Counted from the first letter of the stretch, positions 47,874-61,135 are shown. The stretch: DNA of 64,000 bases from Mucidula mucida (GCA_015501055.1 JADNYV010000028.1:248001-312000); one strand, 5' to 3'. The notes: a model not told the origin generated them from the letters alone. Program-made: numbers and translations.

Positions 47874-49745
47874 ATGACTTTCCCCATTGATGCTTCCCTC
47901 CCTGCTTCAGACCGGTTAGGACAAACTGAATATGTCCCCTCCCAAATCGAGCGGGCCTCCATTGAAGCATTCATCCCATCTGCAAAGTCTGCTTTGGAAG
48001 AGCTAGAACACGAGTTACAGGCAATGCAACGCCGCAGAGATGAGGCAGCTTCAATCGTAGCCAACGCCGAATCCGCACTTTCGCCATACGCGTCCTCCCC
48101 ACTGAAATGCTGCAGGAAATATTCTTGTGGGCTTGTGCAGGCGAGACGCACAAATTGTTGCTTCCGACTTCATCATACGAAAAGCCAGAACGTGTTTTCA
48201 GTGGCGTCTGACACGTGTCTGCCGCCGCTGGAGAGCGGCAGTGACCACGCTGCCCCGCTTGTGGAATACCATTGCCGTGGGCTGCCACGACTGGATCTCT
48301 GGAAGGGACTTTGAGAGCGAAGAGGTGGACGAAATGGAATCCCGAAGCTACACCACATCTGAAATGGACCGCGCCGTCGACTACATGTCGACTGTCCTGC
48401 GATATTCAAGTCAAGCTGCTCTCGATATGACTATCGAGTACACGGTTGAATTACCGGCTTCCAAATCTGACTCTGTCAATCGGCTATTGACGCTGGTTTT
48501 CGCTAGCTCCCCGCGATGGAGAACCGCTACATTGACCTTGGCCGGCCATTATCCATTGACCCCGCTCACTGCATTGCGCAACAAGCTCCCCCGACTGGAG
48601 AATCTAAGTGTATCGATCGACCCATATATCCCTTTGCCTTTCGATCCGGACTCCACTGACGAGCGATTCGCCATTCAAGATATCTTTTCGGACACTCCCC
48701 GGCTCAAAAACATTACATCCTACGACTCATTTGCTAATCTAGACCTACCATGGGAGCAGATTAAAGCTTTCCGTGGCGCCATGTGTGTGCAGAGCTATGA
48801 CGGGTTCTTTCATTCCTTGCTCCGGCAGTGCTCGAATCTCGAAAGCTTCCATGTGCCCGTCTTTTATCGCTCGCCAGATGCTCACAATCCCACTGCAAAC
48901 CCTTTCAGCATGCTTCCTATTGTACAATCCTCTCTCATAGACATCTACCTCGCACAATCTGAACACACCGATCTCCTCACCTTACCCAACCTAACCACTT
49001 TGACGGTCGGTTTCGGCCACGAGCTCACGGAGATGGACTCGGATGGCATTGTAGAGCAATGCGCCTCTGTCAGAGCCTTGCTCGCCCGTTCGGAATGCAT
49101 GCCATCTCGTTTAACCATCTCCCAATATTTCCGCGACTTCATGGACTCATGTTTCCTAGACCTGCTCGTTGACGAGCATTTTGCCTCCTTGACGACGCTT
49201 TGCGTACTTGGTGTACCGCCCCATTACAGCAACGTCACGGATCCTCACGAAGACGTGCATGATATCTTCGAGCTTTTGGCGGAAACGCACTCGGGAAAGC
49301 TCGTACTGCCCAAATTACAGGTCCTCGAAATCAACTTCATGACCTCGTTCGATGGCTTTGACCTTGACACATTCATGCCGCCCAACATCGGTCCACTTTC
49401 CGCCTTCAACGTGTTGGAAAAAATGATACGAGCTCGAACAGGCCATATTCTGGAGGTCCGCCTTCTCTTCAATATGCCAAAAAGAATAGAACTATTTCCT
49501 TGGACGTATAGTATCTACGACGCTATTTCAGAAGAGATGGTGAATGATTTGCCTTCTGCGTTGCGCAGTCTGCGCCAATTCAGAGGATCTGTCAAAATTG
49601 AGCTAACCATGAAGTGTATGTCATTCTCTTCAAGCCTCGCGCTTCGGTTCGCTAACCTGTCGAAGATTCATTCAGGAAGAAGTTGCCACACCAGAGCGTC
49701 GTTATTGATCTCACTAGCATACCAATCCCGAAGCTGGTAACATAG
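47874..49745 (+). CDS. F-box protein with two frame breaks
   Basis: Typical Agaricomycete F-box protein of about 620 residues. The N-terminus 'MTFPIDASLPASDRLGQTEY' leads into a coiled-coil-like stretch ('ALEELEHELQAMQRRRDEAA'). The F-box is 'VLPTEMLQEIFLWACAGETH' continuing to 'WRLTRVCRRWRAAVTTLPRL', followed by a long LRR-like part ('LPNLTTLTVGFG', 'LPKLQVLEINFM'). Three frames are used. The switches lie near 48083-48086 (one C missing, giving 'ALSP|IRVLPTEM') and in the T run at 48195-48198 ('PERVF|QWRLTRV'). One intron near the end leads to 'PHQSVVIDLTSIPIPKLVT' and the stop at 49743-49745. Probably an SCF substrate receptor if functional. Confidence 0.68.
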
Positions 49746-49864
49746 AGCCGACTGGTGTTGAGGGTTTCATAGCAAGAGTCCGGAACACTGCAAATTGCGC
49801 GGTACGGTCGTGAAATTCGAAAAAGCAGAAAATCCATGGGCTACAAAGAGTGAGAACAATAATG

Positions 49865-52800
49865 TTATAGTAGTTTACTATATGCAGCAGGCGCGACTCG
49901 ACTGCGTATAAGCTTGATGATCCATAGTGGCATCGCGCTGATAGCAACGATGACGGCTACCTTCCATCCAAAATCCAATGTAACAACAAAAGATAGATCT
50001 AGAGGAATACATCAGACACGACGTTGTCGAAAAGGTTGCTACGACACGTACCAAAGTACTCTGGTAAGAACGCTAGACTGATCACGTAAAGAAACAATGT
50101 TACAATTTCGGATACCGCCATGTATAAATGCCTAAGAGTCGGTGTATGAGCAGCGAGAACTTGTGAAGCCGAGTAGATGTGTTTACCAGGTTGTGATCTC
50201 CAAGGCGACCATTATGAGTTCGTTGAGGATGAGAGCAGTAAACGAGATAGAAACGATATGCAGGAACTCGTTCTCAAAAAGCACAAGCGACATAATCATG
50301 ATCGCCGCGCCCTGGTAGAGACTAATCATCAACCATTGGAAGAACGTCTTGTACGACAGCGCTCGTCCCTAGCGCGTACCAATTAGCTCTCATCAAGCAA
50401 AACCGAGAAAATGATACCTTGGTCAACTCCTTGTATAGTTCGGGATACAGTAAAGCGAGATCTTCGTTGACATCTCGATCCAAAACCAGGGAAAAGACTG
50501 GCGCCATCGTATACACAGTTGCATAGCCAGCCATCAACCAGCCTTGGTACAATGCAATCGGTGCAAAGTAGAAAATCGCCGAAAACACGGCCTGCATGAT
50601 AGAGATAATCAATCCACGATGTATCACGAACTGGGCGAGTTTGGCGGAGCGTCGGTAGGAGTTTCGACCATGCCACAAGAGGAGTTTGGTTAGATAGCTA
50701 AATTGCGTCACGGAAAAGTCGGCCGCCAGCGAGGCCTGCTTTCCTTCCTTTCCGACAATACCGACACCAACATCGGCGGCTTGGATCATGCTGACGTCGT
50801 TTCCACCATCACCAATACAACATACGCGTTTTCTGGTGTGCTTCCTGATTAGGCGCGCGACATCGGCTTTCTGGGTGGGTGAACATCGGCAAGCTACAAC
50901 CGCCGAAAGCTTAGTTGCGATTTCGATGAACTCATTCTTAAACATATTGAGGCACAGCTGGATGAGATTGAGTACATCTGTTCGCGATGAAGCATGCGGC
51001 GGCTTACCTGTAACGAGTCTCCATCGATGACCAGACAACAGTCAAGTTTGTTCTGGAGAAACTCAAGCTGATCGCGGACCTCATCTGAGGTCTTCACTAG
51101 CAAAGGAGTTCAGAAAGATATTTGCGGGTAGTACGAAACTTACGTTTGGCCACCTCGTGTATGTATTGATTTCGCGCCACCAACTTTGTTGAAATGGCGA
51201 TACAGCGAGCAGTCTCGATCTTGTCCCCAGTCAACATCCAGATCTTAATGCCTGCGTTCCGCAGGAGTTCCAAAGTGGACTTGACATCATCCTGCAATTT
51301 GTCCTCGACACCAGTTAAACCGAGAAGCTCCAAATCGTGCTCCAGGTATTCTCCGACAACTTTAGCCATGGCCTCGTTGCGTCCTTCCAGTCGAACACTA
51401 GCTTCGTGATGCTTCTGCTTGAACTCGTTGTAGGATTGACCACTTAGGCGTTTCCGTGCCATAACGAGGGTCCTTAAACCTTCCCTGGCCATATTGGCAG
51501 TCTCCTCTTCAAGCCAATCGTTTCGCTGAACAATCTTCGCCATCACGACATCGGCACCTTTTTGGAGGAAGGTAATTTCGCCGGACTGAGCATCTTGTAC
51601 GACGATACCCATTCGCTTCGATTCGCTCGTGAAAGGGAAGATGTCCAAAACATTGAACGTTATGCGGGTACCAGCTGGCGTTTGTAGCTCAATCTTGGTT
51701 CTATCACGGAAGACAAGGGTCAGGCCGATAGACTGGGTCCATTGCACAATTGCCACTTCATCAGGCGAGGATGCTTGGTATGTCACCGATCCATCATCGT
51801 TGGTAACGGGGGTAACCTAGAAAGGTATGAGTACGCACTTTTCAAAGAGCAGGAAAGTCACGTACATTATGGCAGAGAGCGAGACTCAGTACAACGTCAT
51901 GTACTCGAGAGGACATGTCTCTTCTTCCACGTGTTGCCAGCTGGGCACCAGTGGGAAGAGAACCATGTCGGGCATGAGCTGAAAAAACAACAGTTCAACA
52001 GCGTGAGCACATAACGAGGAATGACCTACTTGACCCTCCGAATGCCATTGCCATTGATGAGCGACCTCATCCATAGAATCAAATCCATAAGACATGGTAC
52101 CCATGTGAAGCTTCTTCATCTCCATTTCTATTGCCGTGTTATGATGTCTGTTGAACTGTGACGAGTGGAAAGGAACACACCATTCTGCGTTAAAGTACCG
52201 GTTTTGTCGCTAAGAAGATATTCGATTCGTCCTAGTTCCTCAGGCAACGTACTCGTTCGTACTATTGTGTTAGGAATTTCTGCATCGTTCATAATTTGCT
52301 GGGCATAAACTGTCTTGCCCATATCCAAATTGACTCGCAAACTGGTGAGTTGATTAGACAGGTGTCTTGATCACGATAAGAACCGCATACCTGATAGGAA
52401 TGATAGAGGAGAAGAGAATCAAGAACCGGAAGACGTAGATGTACCACGAACCCCGGAAGCCATTCAACGCTACAAGGACTAGCGACAGCGCGAACGTGAC
52501 GGCACACAGAATCTAATCCCAGAAAGGATAAATTCGCGAAGAGCAGCTCAAACTGGATATCGCACCTTGGCTAATTTATTGATCTCTAGATCTAGTAGAC
52601 CGACTTTCGTTTCGGGATGACTAGTATTCATAACAGCGCGAGTCTCTGGACCAGTGTAAACGACGAAACATATTGCGGAGCCTGCAGCCAAAACAGTGTT
52701 GGACCACAGAACGTTCTCAGCGGTCAGAGGAGATACCGAAGGAGGTAACGGGTGCATGGGGACGCCGGACTGTTCGAGGGGAACAGACTGTGGGGTATTG

Positions 52801-53919
52801 AGCGTAAAAGTTCCGATGAAGGAGTGTATATCCTTGATGGGAGCATCTGCATAAACTTCGGCATCCAATCGTACAAGGTCAGACTCGTCCAATTTCTGAC
52901 ATTCTGGAACCGCAACACGCAGTTTCCAATCCGTTTCTCCATCCAACTGGTCTGTTCGGATAAAGCACGTCCCAGATGCTTCGGATGTATGGAGGAGCAC
53001 CATGTCCGCGGGTACTCTCTGGTTCTTCTCGAGCTTGACGAGGTCACCGACGCGGATTGATGAGGAGGGGACAGAGCGGGTATTTGCGTGTGTATCAAGA
53101 AGAGGACTAGACGAGTGACCAGGCGGTTCAATGATGAGATACTTCTGTGAATTGGCTTCCCGGTCCCGCACGTATCGTTTGTAGTCGTCGTAGGCCTCCT
53201 TACCCAGTGTAACAAACAGCACGAAAGCCAAAGGCGCGATATAAGTAGCGATCAATCCTGTAAACACGTTAAGACTGACTCGAGAAGCACAAATATTGAA
53301 CAAACCAATCTTGAGAGCAGGTACAAACTGCGAGAGCGCGACAAGAAGAAAGTAGAGGTTGAAAAAGAACTTGAACTGCTCGTAGAAGACCATGGGGAGA
53401 AAAGTAAAGGCATTGTACTTTTGATTTCGCACAATGTTGGGAGGATAACGCGACTGGAGTTTCTCTGCAATTTAATTACAAGATGTATAACTGGTCACTG
53501 CATGTGGCGCACCTATTGGCCGGAATGGTATGGTTCGTGACTTATCCTTGTCCTTGCTCTTAGACAATATTGACGCAGTCCGCTATTTGGGAAGGTTACC
53601 GAGTAGTATTCTGCGAATGCAATGCACGCACTGATTTCACCACCGGTCTGTTTCTCTCGATGTCGCGCTCGAAATCGTCGGCCTCCTCGTAGACATCCCC
53701 TAGCAGCCCAGCCTCCTCGTCAGGCTCGTCTGCGTACTGTGTTCGTCGTTTGCCCATCTTCCTTAAGGATGGGCTCGCGGTTGACGCTGCTATGACCGCG
53801 TGCATGTTGCTGGAACCACTGGGAGATGACGGCGCCTCGCCGTCGTCAGTGTCGGGTAACTGCGTGTATCCGGTTCGATTCTTGTTTTTCCGCAGGGAAG
53901 ACAGGGGGATATCTGACAT
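49865..53919 (-). CDS. NEO1: P4-type phospholipid-transporting ATPase (flippase), NEO1/ATP9-like
   Basis: Golgi/endosomal aminophospholipid flippase of the P4-ATPase family, closest in motif detail to Neo1/ATP9. The start is '[20 protein letters not shown]', followed by '[20 protein letters not shown]', '[20 protein letters not shown]' (TM1), the actuator loop '[15 protein letters not shown]', the phosphorylation site '[11 protein letters not shown]', '[19 protein letters not shown]', '[14 protein letters not shown]', '[14 protein letters not shown]' and '[16 protein letters not shown]'. Several C-terminal TM segments end '[13 protein letters not shown]'. About 15 introns; the junctions I traced in both halves keep frame. 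It does not need a CDC50 partner if it behaves like yeast Neo1 (family knowledge). The stop is at 49865-49867. Confidence 0.94.
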
Positions 53920-54398
53920 GTACGAATGCGGTTACACAGTCGCAATGCGTAGACCAACGTTCAAGCCAGCTTTTCGTCGTCACAGACAGTGTCGTATGAG
54001 TAATAAGCGCCAAGGTTAGAAGCAGCAGTGAGCTCAGTCAAGTTAAGTGTAAATGAACACAGCGTGGACGATGAGCATGACTGTGGCTGTGTTCTTCGTC
54101 TGTCTGGGGCTTTACTTGTAAACAAGCGCCCACTTGGTTCGAACCAGGTCAAACCATGACTTTTGACCAAGTCTGCGTCCTTTGCAAATGCTGATCTCTT
54201 GCGCGCATTACCTATGTTTTATCGTGTTGTAAGAGCACCGGACGCGTACTGATGACGGCACACTACCCAGAGCAATTCCGACCACAATCGCAATCTCGTG
54301 AGCGCAATTTGCTCAAACTTCATGTCTATTTATGCACCCTATAAAAGCCTCCTCGAAATTCTTGTCTGGCACACGCGAACCTCCCTTCACTTTTCATC
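53920..54398. promoter_or_regulatory. Divergent promoter region, NEO1 / dienelactone hydrolase A
   Basis: 479 bases between divergent start codons. An exact TATAAAAG at 54340-54347 lies 52 bases upstream of the hydrolase ATG and is a plausible TATA box for it. A palindromic GGTTCGAACC occurs near 54137, with no tRNA structure around it. Confidence 0.55.
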
Positions 54399-55510
54399 AT
54401 GAGCTGTCCTGATTGCTTCAAAGGAATTGCCCTAACTGGTAACACCGTTGGTTCAATCACTACCAATGGCGCCTACTTCTCGCCTGCGCCCTCGGGAACC
54501 TCAAAGGTTGCTGTGGTTCTGCTAACTGACATCTTTGGGTTGCACCTAAACAACCCCAAAGTCATAGCAGACCTCTTTGCTAAGGAGCTGGACTGCGATG
54601 TCTGGGTTCCCGACTTGTTCAATGGTAGCTAGCGCGCCAAGTCCATAACACCTCAACTTATTTTATCATCTTAGGTCGCCCTCCAATACGCCCTGAAGAA
54701 ATGAGCACTCCTGAACGCGCAGGAGACAAGATGTCTTTCTGGGCGAAACTACAGATGTTCTTCTTGATCTTGAGGCGCTTGCCCGCCTTCATCTTCAACT
54801 GTAGATCCTCTCTGGTTGACAAGCGTGTCACTGATGTAAGTGTAGAATATCGAACATTTCGTGCATCGGCTGACTGACTATTTGCATAGTTCGTCTCCAA
54901 AATTCAAGCCGACAAGAAATACGAGAAGATTGGTGCAGTGGGGTAATCACCAGCTCTCTTGAAAACATTTTCTATTTGGGCTGAAGGCTTTCAGATATTG
55001 TTTTGGAGGTTCGGCTGCTATACGACTTGGGCCGACTGGTACATTCAATACCCTCGTTATCGCGCATCCTGGGGCTTTTTCTTTCAAGGACTTGGAAGCG
55101 ATGAACGTTTGTTGAGACCTCTATCTCGTATGTTCGACTGATCTTACCGTCTCCACAAGGTACCTACTTCATGGGCGTGTGCTGAAGGTATGCTACGCTT
55201 ATTTTAATTTTGCTTTGCAGAATTCATTTCATTCCTTAGAGGATATGTCATTTTCTCCTGAGAATCGCCTCAAGGCAGAGGCCGTGATAGCAGCCAAGAA
55301 GAAGGATACCCCGTCATTGGACTACGAGTTTATCGATTACAAAGGTCTGCTCAATTTCGTTCGCACAAATCTGGGCTCTGATCCTCATGTTCAGGGACCA
55401 CACATGGCTTCGCGGCGCGTCCAAATCTTGACTATCCCGAAGTGAAAGAGGGGTTCGAAGCTTGCCTGGCGCAGACAGTAAATTGGTTTAAGAAGACTCT
55501 TACAGTCTAG
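54399..55510 (+). CDS. Dienelactone hydrolase family protein A
   Basis: Alpha/beta hydrolase of the dienelactone hydrolase (DLH) family, which opens lactones in aromatic degradation; many fungal members have unknown substrates. The protein begins 'MSCPDCFKGIALTGNTVGSI', then 'VAVVLLTDIFGLHLNNPKV', 'LDCDVWVPDLFNG', 'IGAVGYCFGGSAAIRLG' (Cys nucleophile), 'VIAHPGAFSFKDLEAM', 'DMSFSPENRLKAEAV' and 'THGFAARPNLDYPEVKEGFE' (catalytic His), ending 'WFKKTLTV'. Cys, Asp and His of the triad are all present. Seven or so exons join in phase. It is a close paralogue of the next gene, 226 bases away, with the same exon layout. Confidence 0.9.
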
Positions 55511-55736
55511 TGTAGGGTGGGTCACAGATATTTGTAGCATTTTGTTTCTTTTTTTTCCTATGATATTTGACTTCAACTTGTACTTCCCACCTGAAACTTC
55601 GGTCAACGAGCACGTGATTGATAAGCCGCTTCATATTTTATTATTATTATTTTGACTGCGTTCTGATTGCGCGTTAGCCAGCACCCTTTCTACAACAACC
55701 AGCGCGATTGCTTCTTGCCCCTTCACTTAAGCTACC

Positions 55737-56909
55737 ATGAGCTGTCCAGACTGCTATAGAGGCGCGCTACTTACTGAACAACCGAAAGGAGTTACTTCAG
55801 ACGTTGCTGGGGCCTATTTCGCTGCCGCTGCGGGGCAAAATCCTTCGACTACCACAGCCATCGTGCTTCTTACGGACATATTTGGTCTTGCCATTCCTAA
55901 TCCCAAAGTCCTGGCCGATTTCTTCGCTGAGAACCTCGGCTGCGATGTCTGGGTGCCGAACATCTTCGTGGGTAAGCAACTCTAACTCATCACGCCCGCC
56001 ACAATCAGTGCCGACTAACGCAATATTTCCGTGACACTAGGAGGTCCGCCAGTCAGTCCCGACTTTATGCTCATGCCGGAACGCGCTGGGGAGACACGTT
56101 CAATCTGGACATGGATCAAGATCATTGTCACACAGATGATACCGGCTATTCCAGCGCTTATACGCGAGCGCCCGTCTGTGGCTGATGCACGAATCACCGA
56201 TGTGGGTTCTTGATCCTCTTAGACGTGTAGTAATATTGAGCACGATGCACATCCCCAGTTTATGGCCAAGTTGAAGGCACATAAGTCGTACGAGAAGATA
56301 GGCGCTGTCGGGTATGTAGATCACAGATGTTGTTGCACGTGTGTGTGTGATGGAAACTGACGCGACAATTGTAAAGGTATTGCTTTGGCGGCGCTGCGGC
56401 GATTAGATTCGCTGCCACAACGACATTCAACAGCGTTGTCATCGCACACCCAGGTGCTACGAATGTCGCTCAATTCAAGGCTATGAAGGTTCACCGCATC
56501 TTGGCGTCTTTCATGTTCTGTTCCACTTACATGCTTGATAGGTGCCTTGCTCCTGGGTGTGCGCAGAAGGTTAACGCACTTCTTGCTGTGTACAGCGGCG
56601 CGCTAATATGACCTATACTTAGAGGACATGATATTCACAAAAGCGCTCCGTCTCCAGGCAGAAGCCGAGTTTTCAGGTCGCACGGGAAAGGACAGCTTTG
56701 TAGACTACGAGTTTAAGGAATACAAAGGTACCCCTTCTCTATTGTACCTTGTCTCGTACACGTTTTCTGACCTGAATGATTCATGTACTATAGGCACAGT
56801 ACACGGATTTGCTGCCCGGCCGAACCTTGACTATCCTGAGGTCAAGGAAGGCTTCGAAGGCGCGTTAAGGCAGACTGTGGAATGGTTCCGGAAGACTTTG
56901 TTCGCGTAA
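55737..56909 (+). CDS. Dienelactone hydrolase family protein B (tandem paralogue)
   Basis: Second DLH-family hydrolase in tandem, same orientation as its neighbour. It reads 'MSCPDCYRGALLTEQPKGVT', 'AIVLLTDIFGLAIPNPKV', 'LGCDVWVPNIF', 'IGAVGYCFGGAAAIRFA' with the Cys nucleophile, 'VVIAHPGATNVAQFKAMK', 'VPCSWVCAEE' and 'TVHGFAARPNLDYPEVKEGF' with the catalytic His, ending 'WFRKTLFA'. Exon borders fall at equivalent places to copy A (for example before GRPP/GGPP, YCFGG and the HGFAARPN block), showing a segmental tandem duplication with later divergence, strongest in the lid region after 'ERAG'. The stop TAA is at 56907-56909. Confidence 0.9.
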
Positions 56910-58279
56910 CTCGAAAAAAATTTGTTTCTACATACCGTTTCCGTTCTACTCCAGCTTGCTCTTTTCACTCACTGTTTGTAATCCAGGATTCTTTGTGGAA
57001 TGGAATCAACCGACTTATGACCCACCACCTGAAATTTGGGGGGCCGTTAGGTGGCTAACAGGTCTACCATGTCGCCGAGCATGACGAGACCGTGATATCC
57101 TCTTCTGGGTAATGACTTACTTGAAGAACGGTAAACACATCTTTTCCCATTTGCGCCCCCGGAGAAGCTCGCACATGGGAACTCCATAGGTATGCGAAGA
57201 AGTAACAGCAACCATCCGCCGGCTATGTGCAGCTATCTTCTCAGCATGTTGTACTATGAGTGCAAGAACGCAGCAGCCCTACCATAAGCCGCATTTTCAT
57301 TCACGTAACCCAATGAATCAAAATTGGACCTATCACGACCATCTGGAGGATATAGTGAGAATACGATTGCCACAGAGATATTGTGTGCGACTTCTGCGCA
57401 TCCTCTGCGGGGAATCGTTACTATGAGAATCGTCTACTTTCTTATAGGCCGGCGCGGCCACCTCTTAGAAGGCTCGGGGGCATTACGCTCCGGAAGACAT
57501 TGCTCTTTTAGTGCTGTCCGCATACAACACATCAGCTGATTGTTCTCCATCCTTTCTCTGGTCCGTTTTCATTATCGATGTCGAGCAACAAATTTTCCCA
57601 AACTCATTCCGGAAAAAGCGGATCTACAGCAGTACACGAAATTTTACTATCATTCCAGCATTGATTCTTGCGCCACGCCAGATATACGGTACTAAACTTA
57701 AAGTCTTCGAGGCACCAGCGGTGCTTCGCGGAGTTAGATACCTCGTGTATCAGTCGCAACTGCCTAATGGACCTGGTGAATACACCTCGCGTCGAACTTG
57801 CCTTTGCAGGGCAGTATATCGTCCGCCGGATTATTCAGGCCTCCAGGACCCGGCGAAATGGGTGTCAATGAGTCGTGGTATGTGTGATGGCACGGTCAGC
57901 ATGGTTCCCTGGGCCGCTTTTGGCATCCCGCGAAGGTGTCATCTGCAAATGCGTGTGAGTAACAGTTCAACAGCTCTTAGCATTCCGGAAATCAGTCCAG
58001 AGTTTGATCCACGTAAAGTTTATTATATTTTTATGGGTGTGAGACGCGCCTCCCCACAGTATTACTTTCATGACTTCCCACAAGATTAGTATCGTACAGC
58101 GTCGTATCAAAAATGCCAAAGAGTAAGTAAGAAGGATATGTATGCCGTAGAAGGATGCAATGGTGATAATTAAGGAAAAATGATAATGGAGGTATCCCAA
58201 AGATGTCCAATTGAATGTGTGCGAACGAAAACGAAAAGCGACGTGAAGCAAGAATCATGCGAACGAGGAAATTCCGCCA
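56910..58279. other. Gene-poor stretch with an unassigned 192-residue ORF
   Basis: About 1.4 kb. The longest ORF is on the plus strand at 57511-58089 ('MLSAYNTSADCSPSFLWSVF'), with no recognised motif and no obvious introns, unlike its neighbours. Its opposite and alternative frames are also partly open. It could be a hypothetical gene or chance. Confidence 0.35.
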
Positions 58280-60736
58280 TTAAGCCATCAGCTCCAAAAA
58301 ATTGGGATGTTCGTATAAGGGTAAAAAAGCGTTGAGGTGGATGAGAGCGAGACGTGATATCTTCTCGGCAAGAGAGCGAATTTCCTCAGCGAGAGGTTCC
58401 ATGCCAGTAGCCGAGGCCATGTCATCAGCCGGTGGTCGGGTGCATCCTAGAAGGGAGAGGAAGTGCTCGTCGGACAGCTTCCCTACGGATGAGTCCCGCC
58501 CAGGATAAGACATGGCCACGACAGCATTAAATACTACGTCACGTAGACGATCACGAAGCATGTTTGCTAGTGAAGAGGCGGGCTGGATGTTGAGATCTGC
58601 CCATTTCTGGGCGACTATTAATGTCCGTTCGTCTGGAACGGGCCCAATAGATGTGCACGAGGGTGAAGAGGGTACTGACGGAGGGGATGGAGAGGGGGAT
58701 GGTGGCGCTGAGGAAGGCGAGAACGAGGACGGAGTTGAAAGGACAGGAGTATGAGAGAAGGTTAACTGACTTTCCCTCGCTCGCATGGCGATTTGAAGAA
58801 CGACATCGTGCTTGACACGTCTCCATTTTGCATCGTATTTAGAGCTCAAGTCTGGGGAGAGGAAGCAGTGTCCGAGACGCGAGGAGCCGATGGCCCGAAT
58901 TTCATTTTTGAGTTGCATCAAAGCGGAGGCGTCCACTCTTGGATTGAGGGGGGTCCCCGAATTGCCGCTTATCGAACAGACCAACTGTCGATAAAGAAGC
59001 AGGAACATATAAAGAGCCGTCAGGTCTGAGATGTCGGCACTGAGCAGCACAAGTCGATTGTTGTCAAGATAAAACGTTTCTGGATACCCTGGTAGTGGGG
59101 TGGTGGGATACGTGGGGGGCGTCGCCGAGGGGCTGGGTAGTGAGGATGGCGATATTTGGATAGGTGGAGTGAAAACAAGATCGGTTAGACCTTTGAGCGT
59201 TGCAACATACAACTGCTGGTTTCGGTTTAATTTGCGATGGTTCAGCCCACCAGGATAGGAAGGATGAAAAAGAATCTCGGAACGTGAAAGCATAGATGAA
59301 TGCGCGCGCCATATCCATTCCCGGGTGACCGTCAAAGACGACTGGTTCTGGAGAGCCTTAAAAGTCTTGAGTTCCCAAACACCCGCTGATCGCTTCAAGT
59401 ACGGCTGAAGCGTTTGAATCTGATGGTTAGCAATATCCTAAGAGCGCAAACGTGAGGAGATTGCTTGCGTGGGGATACAACGGACACGTACCAGCTTCAT
59501 GAGCTCTAGAATGTCCATGCATTGACGTAGAGCCATTACGGACTCGGATCTGCTGGGATGTCCAGCAGCCTCAGCCATCTGAATCATGGCTTCGACTGCT
59601 TTATCCCTGATAGGAGCGCAGTGGGCTTTAAGGATATTCCCAATGGCGCGGAACAACCCCGAAGGGTCGAAGACGCGATGCTTAAGCTCTTGCTCGATGA
59701 GTGATGGGTCGAAAATAGAGCGAATGTGGCTAGCTTGGTCCCTGTGCTCCTGCGCTTGACTCTTGAACGATACGGGATTTACGTATAAGCCAGAGATGCT
59801 TGAAAGAGGTTGAAGGACACTAATGAGAACTTGGAGAAATTCCGTAAGGAGCGGGCGAATGCGAGAGGGCATTCGTATGGTCATTATGCCAAGGGATGGT
59901 GATATTGTAGACACGGGCGTATCGGATGGAAGGGGAATGTGTTGGCAAGCACAGAGTACGGAGGGAGGGGGTTGACTTTGATTGTCGAACGAGACGCACG
60001 TGCATCCAGTCTCGAGTTCAGTTATTATGGCATTCCAGTACTTTTCAGAAAGCTCCTTCTTGCGTTTACTTCCGGTTGGGCGGAATTGCAGACCAGAATC
60101 AAATAGTAGATCGTGTCCTTTACGAATGATATTAATGTTGTGATACGATATGAGGGGGTAGAGACACGCACGAAGCTGGGGATTGCGAAGTATAATGTCC
60201 AAGTCCAATTCCTTGAGACTTTGACGGTTTATAAGAGGAAGAATGGGGGGTATATGATGTGAATTGGATTCAAAAGAGAAAAATGAGACTGTAGGAGGCG
60301 TATGGGCTTTCGAAGGGCCACGGAGCGTTAGCAATGAGCCGGTGGCCGGTCCTGGGTCCGAACCACTGGCGGTGCCGATAACGCCAATGTCTTCGACGTC
60401 GCTGCCACATCTGTCGGTTGGCGGGGGTCGCGCAGGGCACATTCTGGTTGGAAAGCGCCTGGACGGGCGACGTGCGGAATGCGGACGCGGGGAAACATGA
60501 TGTTTGTCGTGTCGCGGCCGTTTTGACGGGGGATGGTTGAGAATGGAATCGTCTGGCACGGTAGGCTGCTGGTCCCAGAGGGTCTCCGGGGCTAGGTTCC
60601 ATATGACGGCCGACGAGCAGCAGGCAGCGGCCTGGTCGACGAGCATGGCGTCGACTGCAATAGGCGGGGACGCGGCGTCCTGGCGGTCGTCGCTGTCGGC
60701 CTTGCGCTTGCGATTAAAGGAAAAGCCATGGTCCAT
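58280..60736 (-). CDS. Tcp11/SOK1 family protein
   Basis: T-complex protein 11 family member; yeast Sok1 suppresses loss of cAMP-dependent kinase, so a link to PKA signalling is possible (family knowledge). The start ATG at 60734-60736 gives 'MDHGFSFNRKRKADSDDRQD', with a basic cluster resembling a nuclear signal. A low-complexity Pro/Ser region follows, then the conserved helical domain: 'LQFRPTGSKRKKELSEKYWN', 'AIITELETGC', 'PSRIRPLLTEFLQVLISVLQ', 'KAHCAPIRDKAVEAMIQMAE' and 'ALRQCMDILELMKL'. Across an intron it continues with 'DIANHQIQTLQPYL' and 'ADISDLTALYMFLLLYRQLV', ending 'YEHPNFLELMA'. The intron at about 59435-59491 keeps frame. About 800 residues, normal for fungi. Confidence 0.85.
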
Positions 60737-61086
60737 GAAGGGGGAAGCAGTCAAAAAGAGAGGCGACAAACAAGGAACGAGTTGCGATATAAAGGGAATG
60801 GACTCTTATGGAGGTAGGGGTGAACACATGGCGTTGACTGGCAAGCGTTTCTATTAATTTCTTATTTCATCAAGTCCGCATTCCAAGTATGGATCCGTCC
60901 ATACCACGCCGTCCCCGGTCTGTCGTGTCTCTGCCTCGCCGTATCTCTGCTGTGTTCTATTGCTCGTTGCTCTCTGCGGTCTCTGCTGTCTAACGTCCTG
61001 TTTCCAAGCTCCCTACCTGCGCCAGGTACAACCCCCATCAGCTCTTCCCTCGCTTAACCACCTTGCGGTCCTTGCCTTGTACAGTA
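60737..61086. other. Promoter side of the Tcp11 gene, no other gene seen
   Basis: About 350 bases between the Tcp11 start codon and the MITE, without a recognisable gene. The MITE insertion lies about 350 bases upstream of the Tcp11 ATG. Confidence 0.45.
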
Positions 61087-61135
61087 GTGGTCCTCAATTA
61101 AGAATTTATTTCGCCAGTTTATTTTTGATAACCCT
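61087..61135 (+). repeat. Left terminal inverted repeat of the MITE
   Basis: 49 bases, perfectly complementary to 61364-61412. It runs from GTGGTCCTC to GATAACCCT. Confidence 0.9.

Noticed and set aside
54130..54165. tRNA-like GGTTCGAACC
   Set aside because: It is a simple palindrome, with no acceptor stem or anticodon arm at the proper distance.
57511..58089. A 192-residue ORF as a confident gene
   Set aside because: No motif, no introns in an intron-dense genome, and other frames are also partly open; kept only as unassigned.
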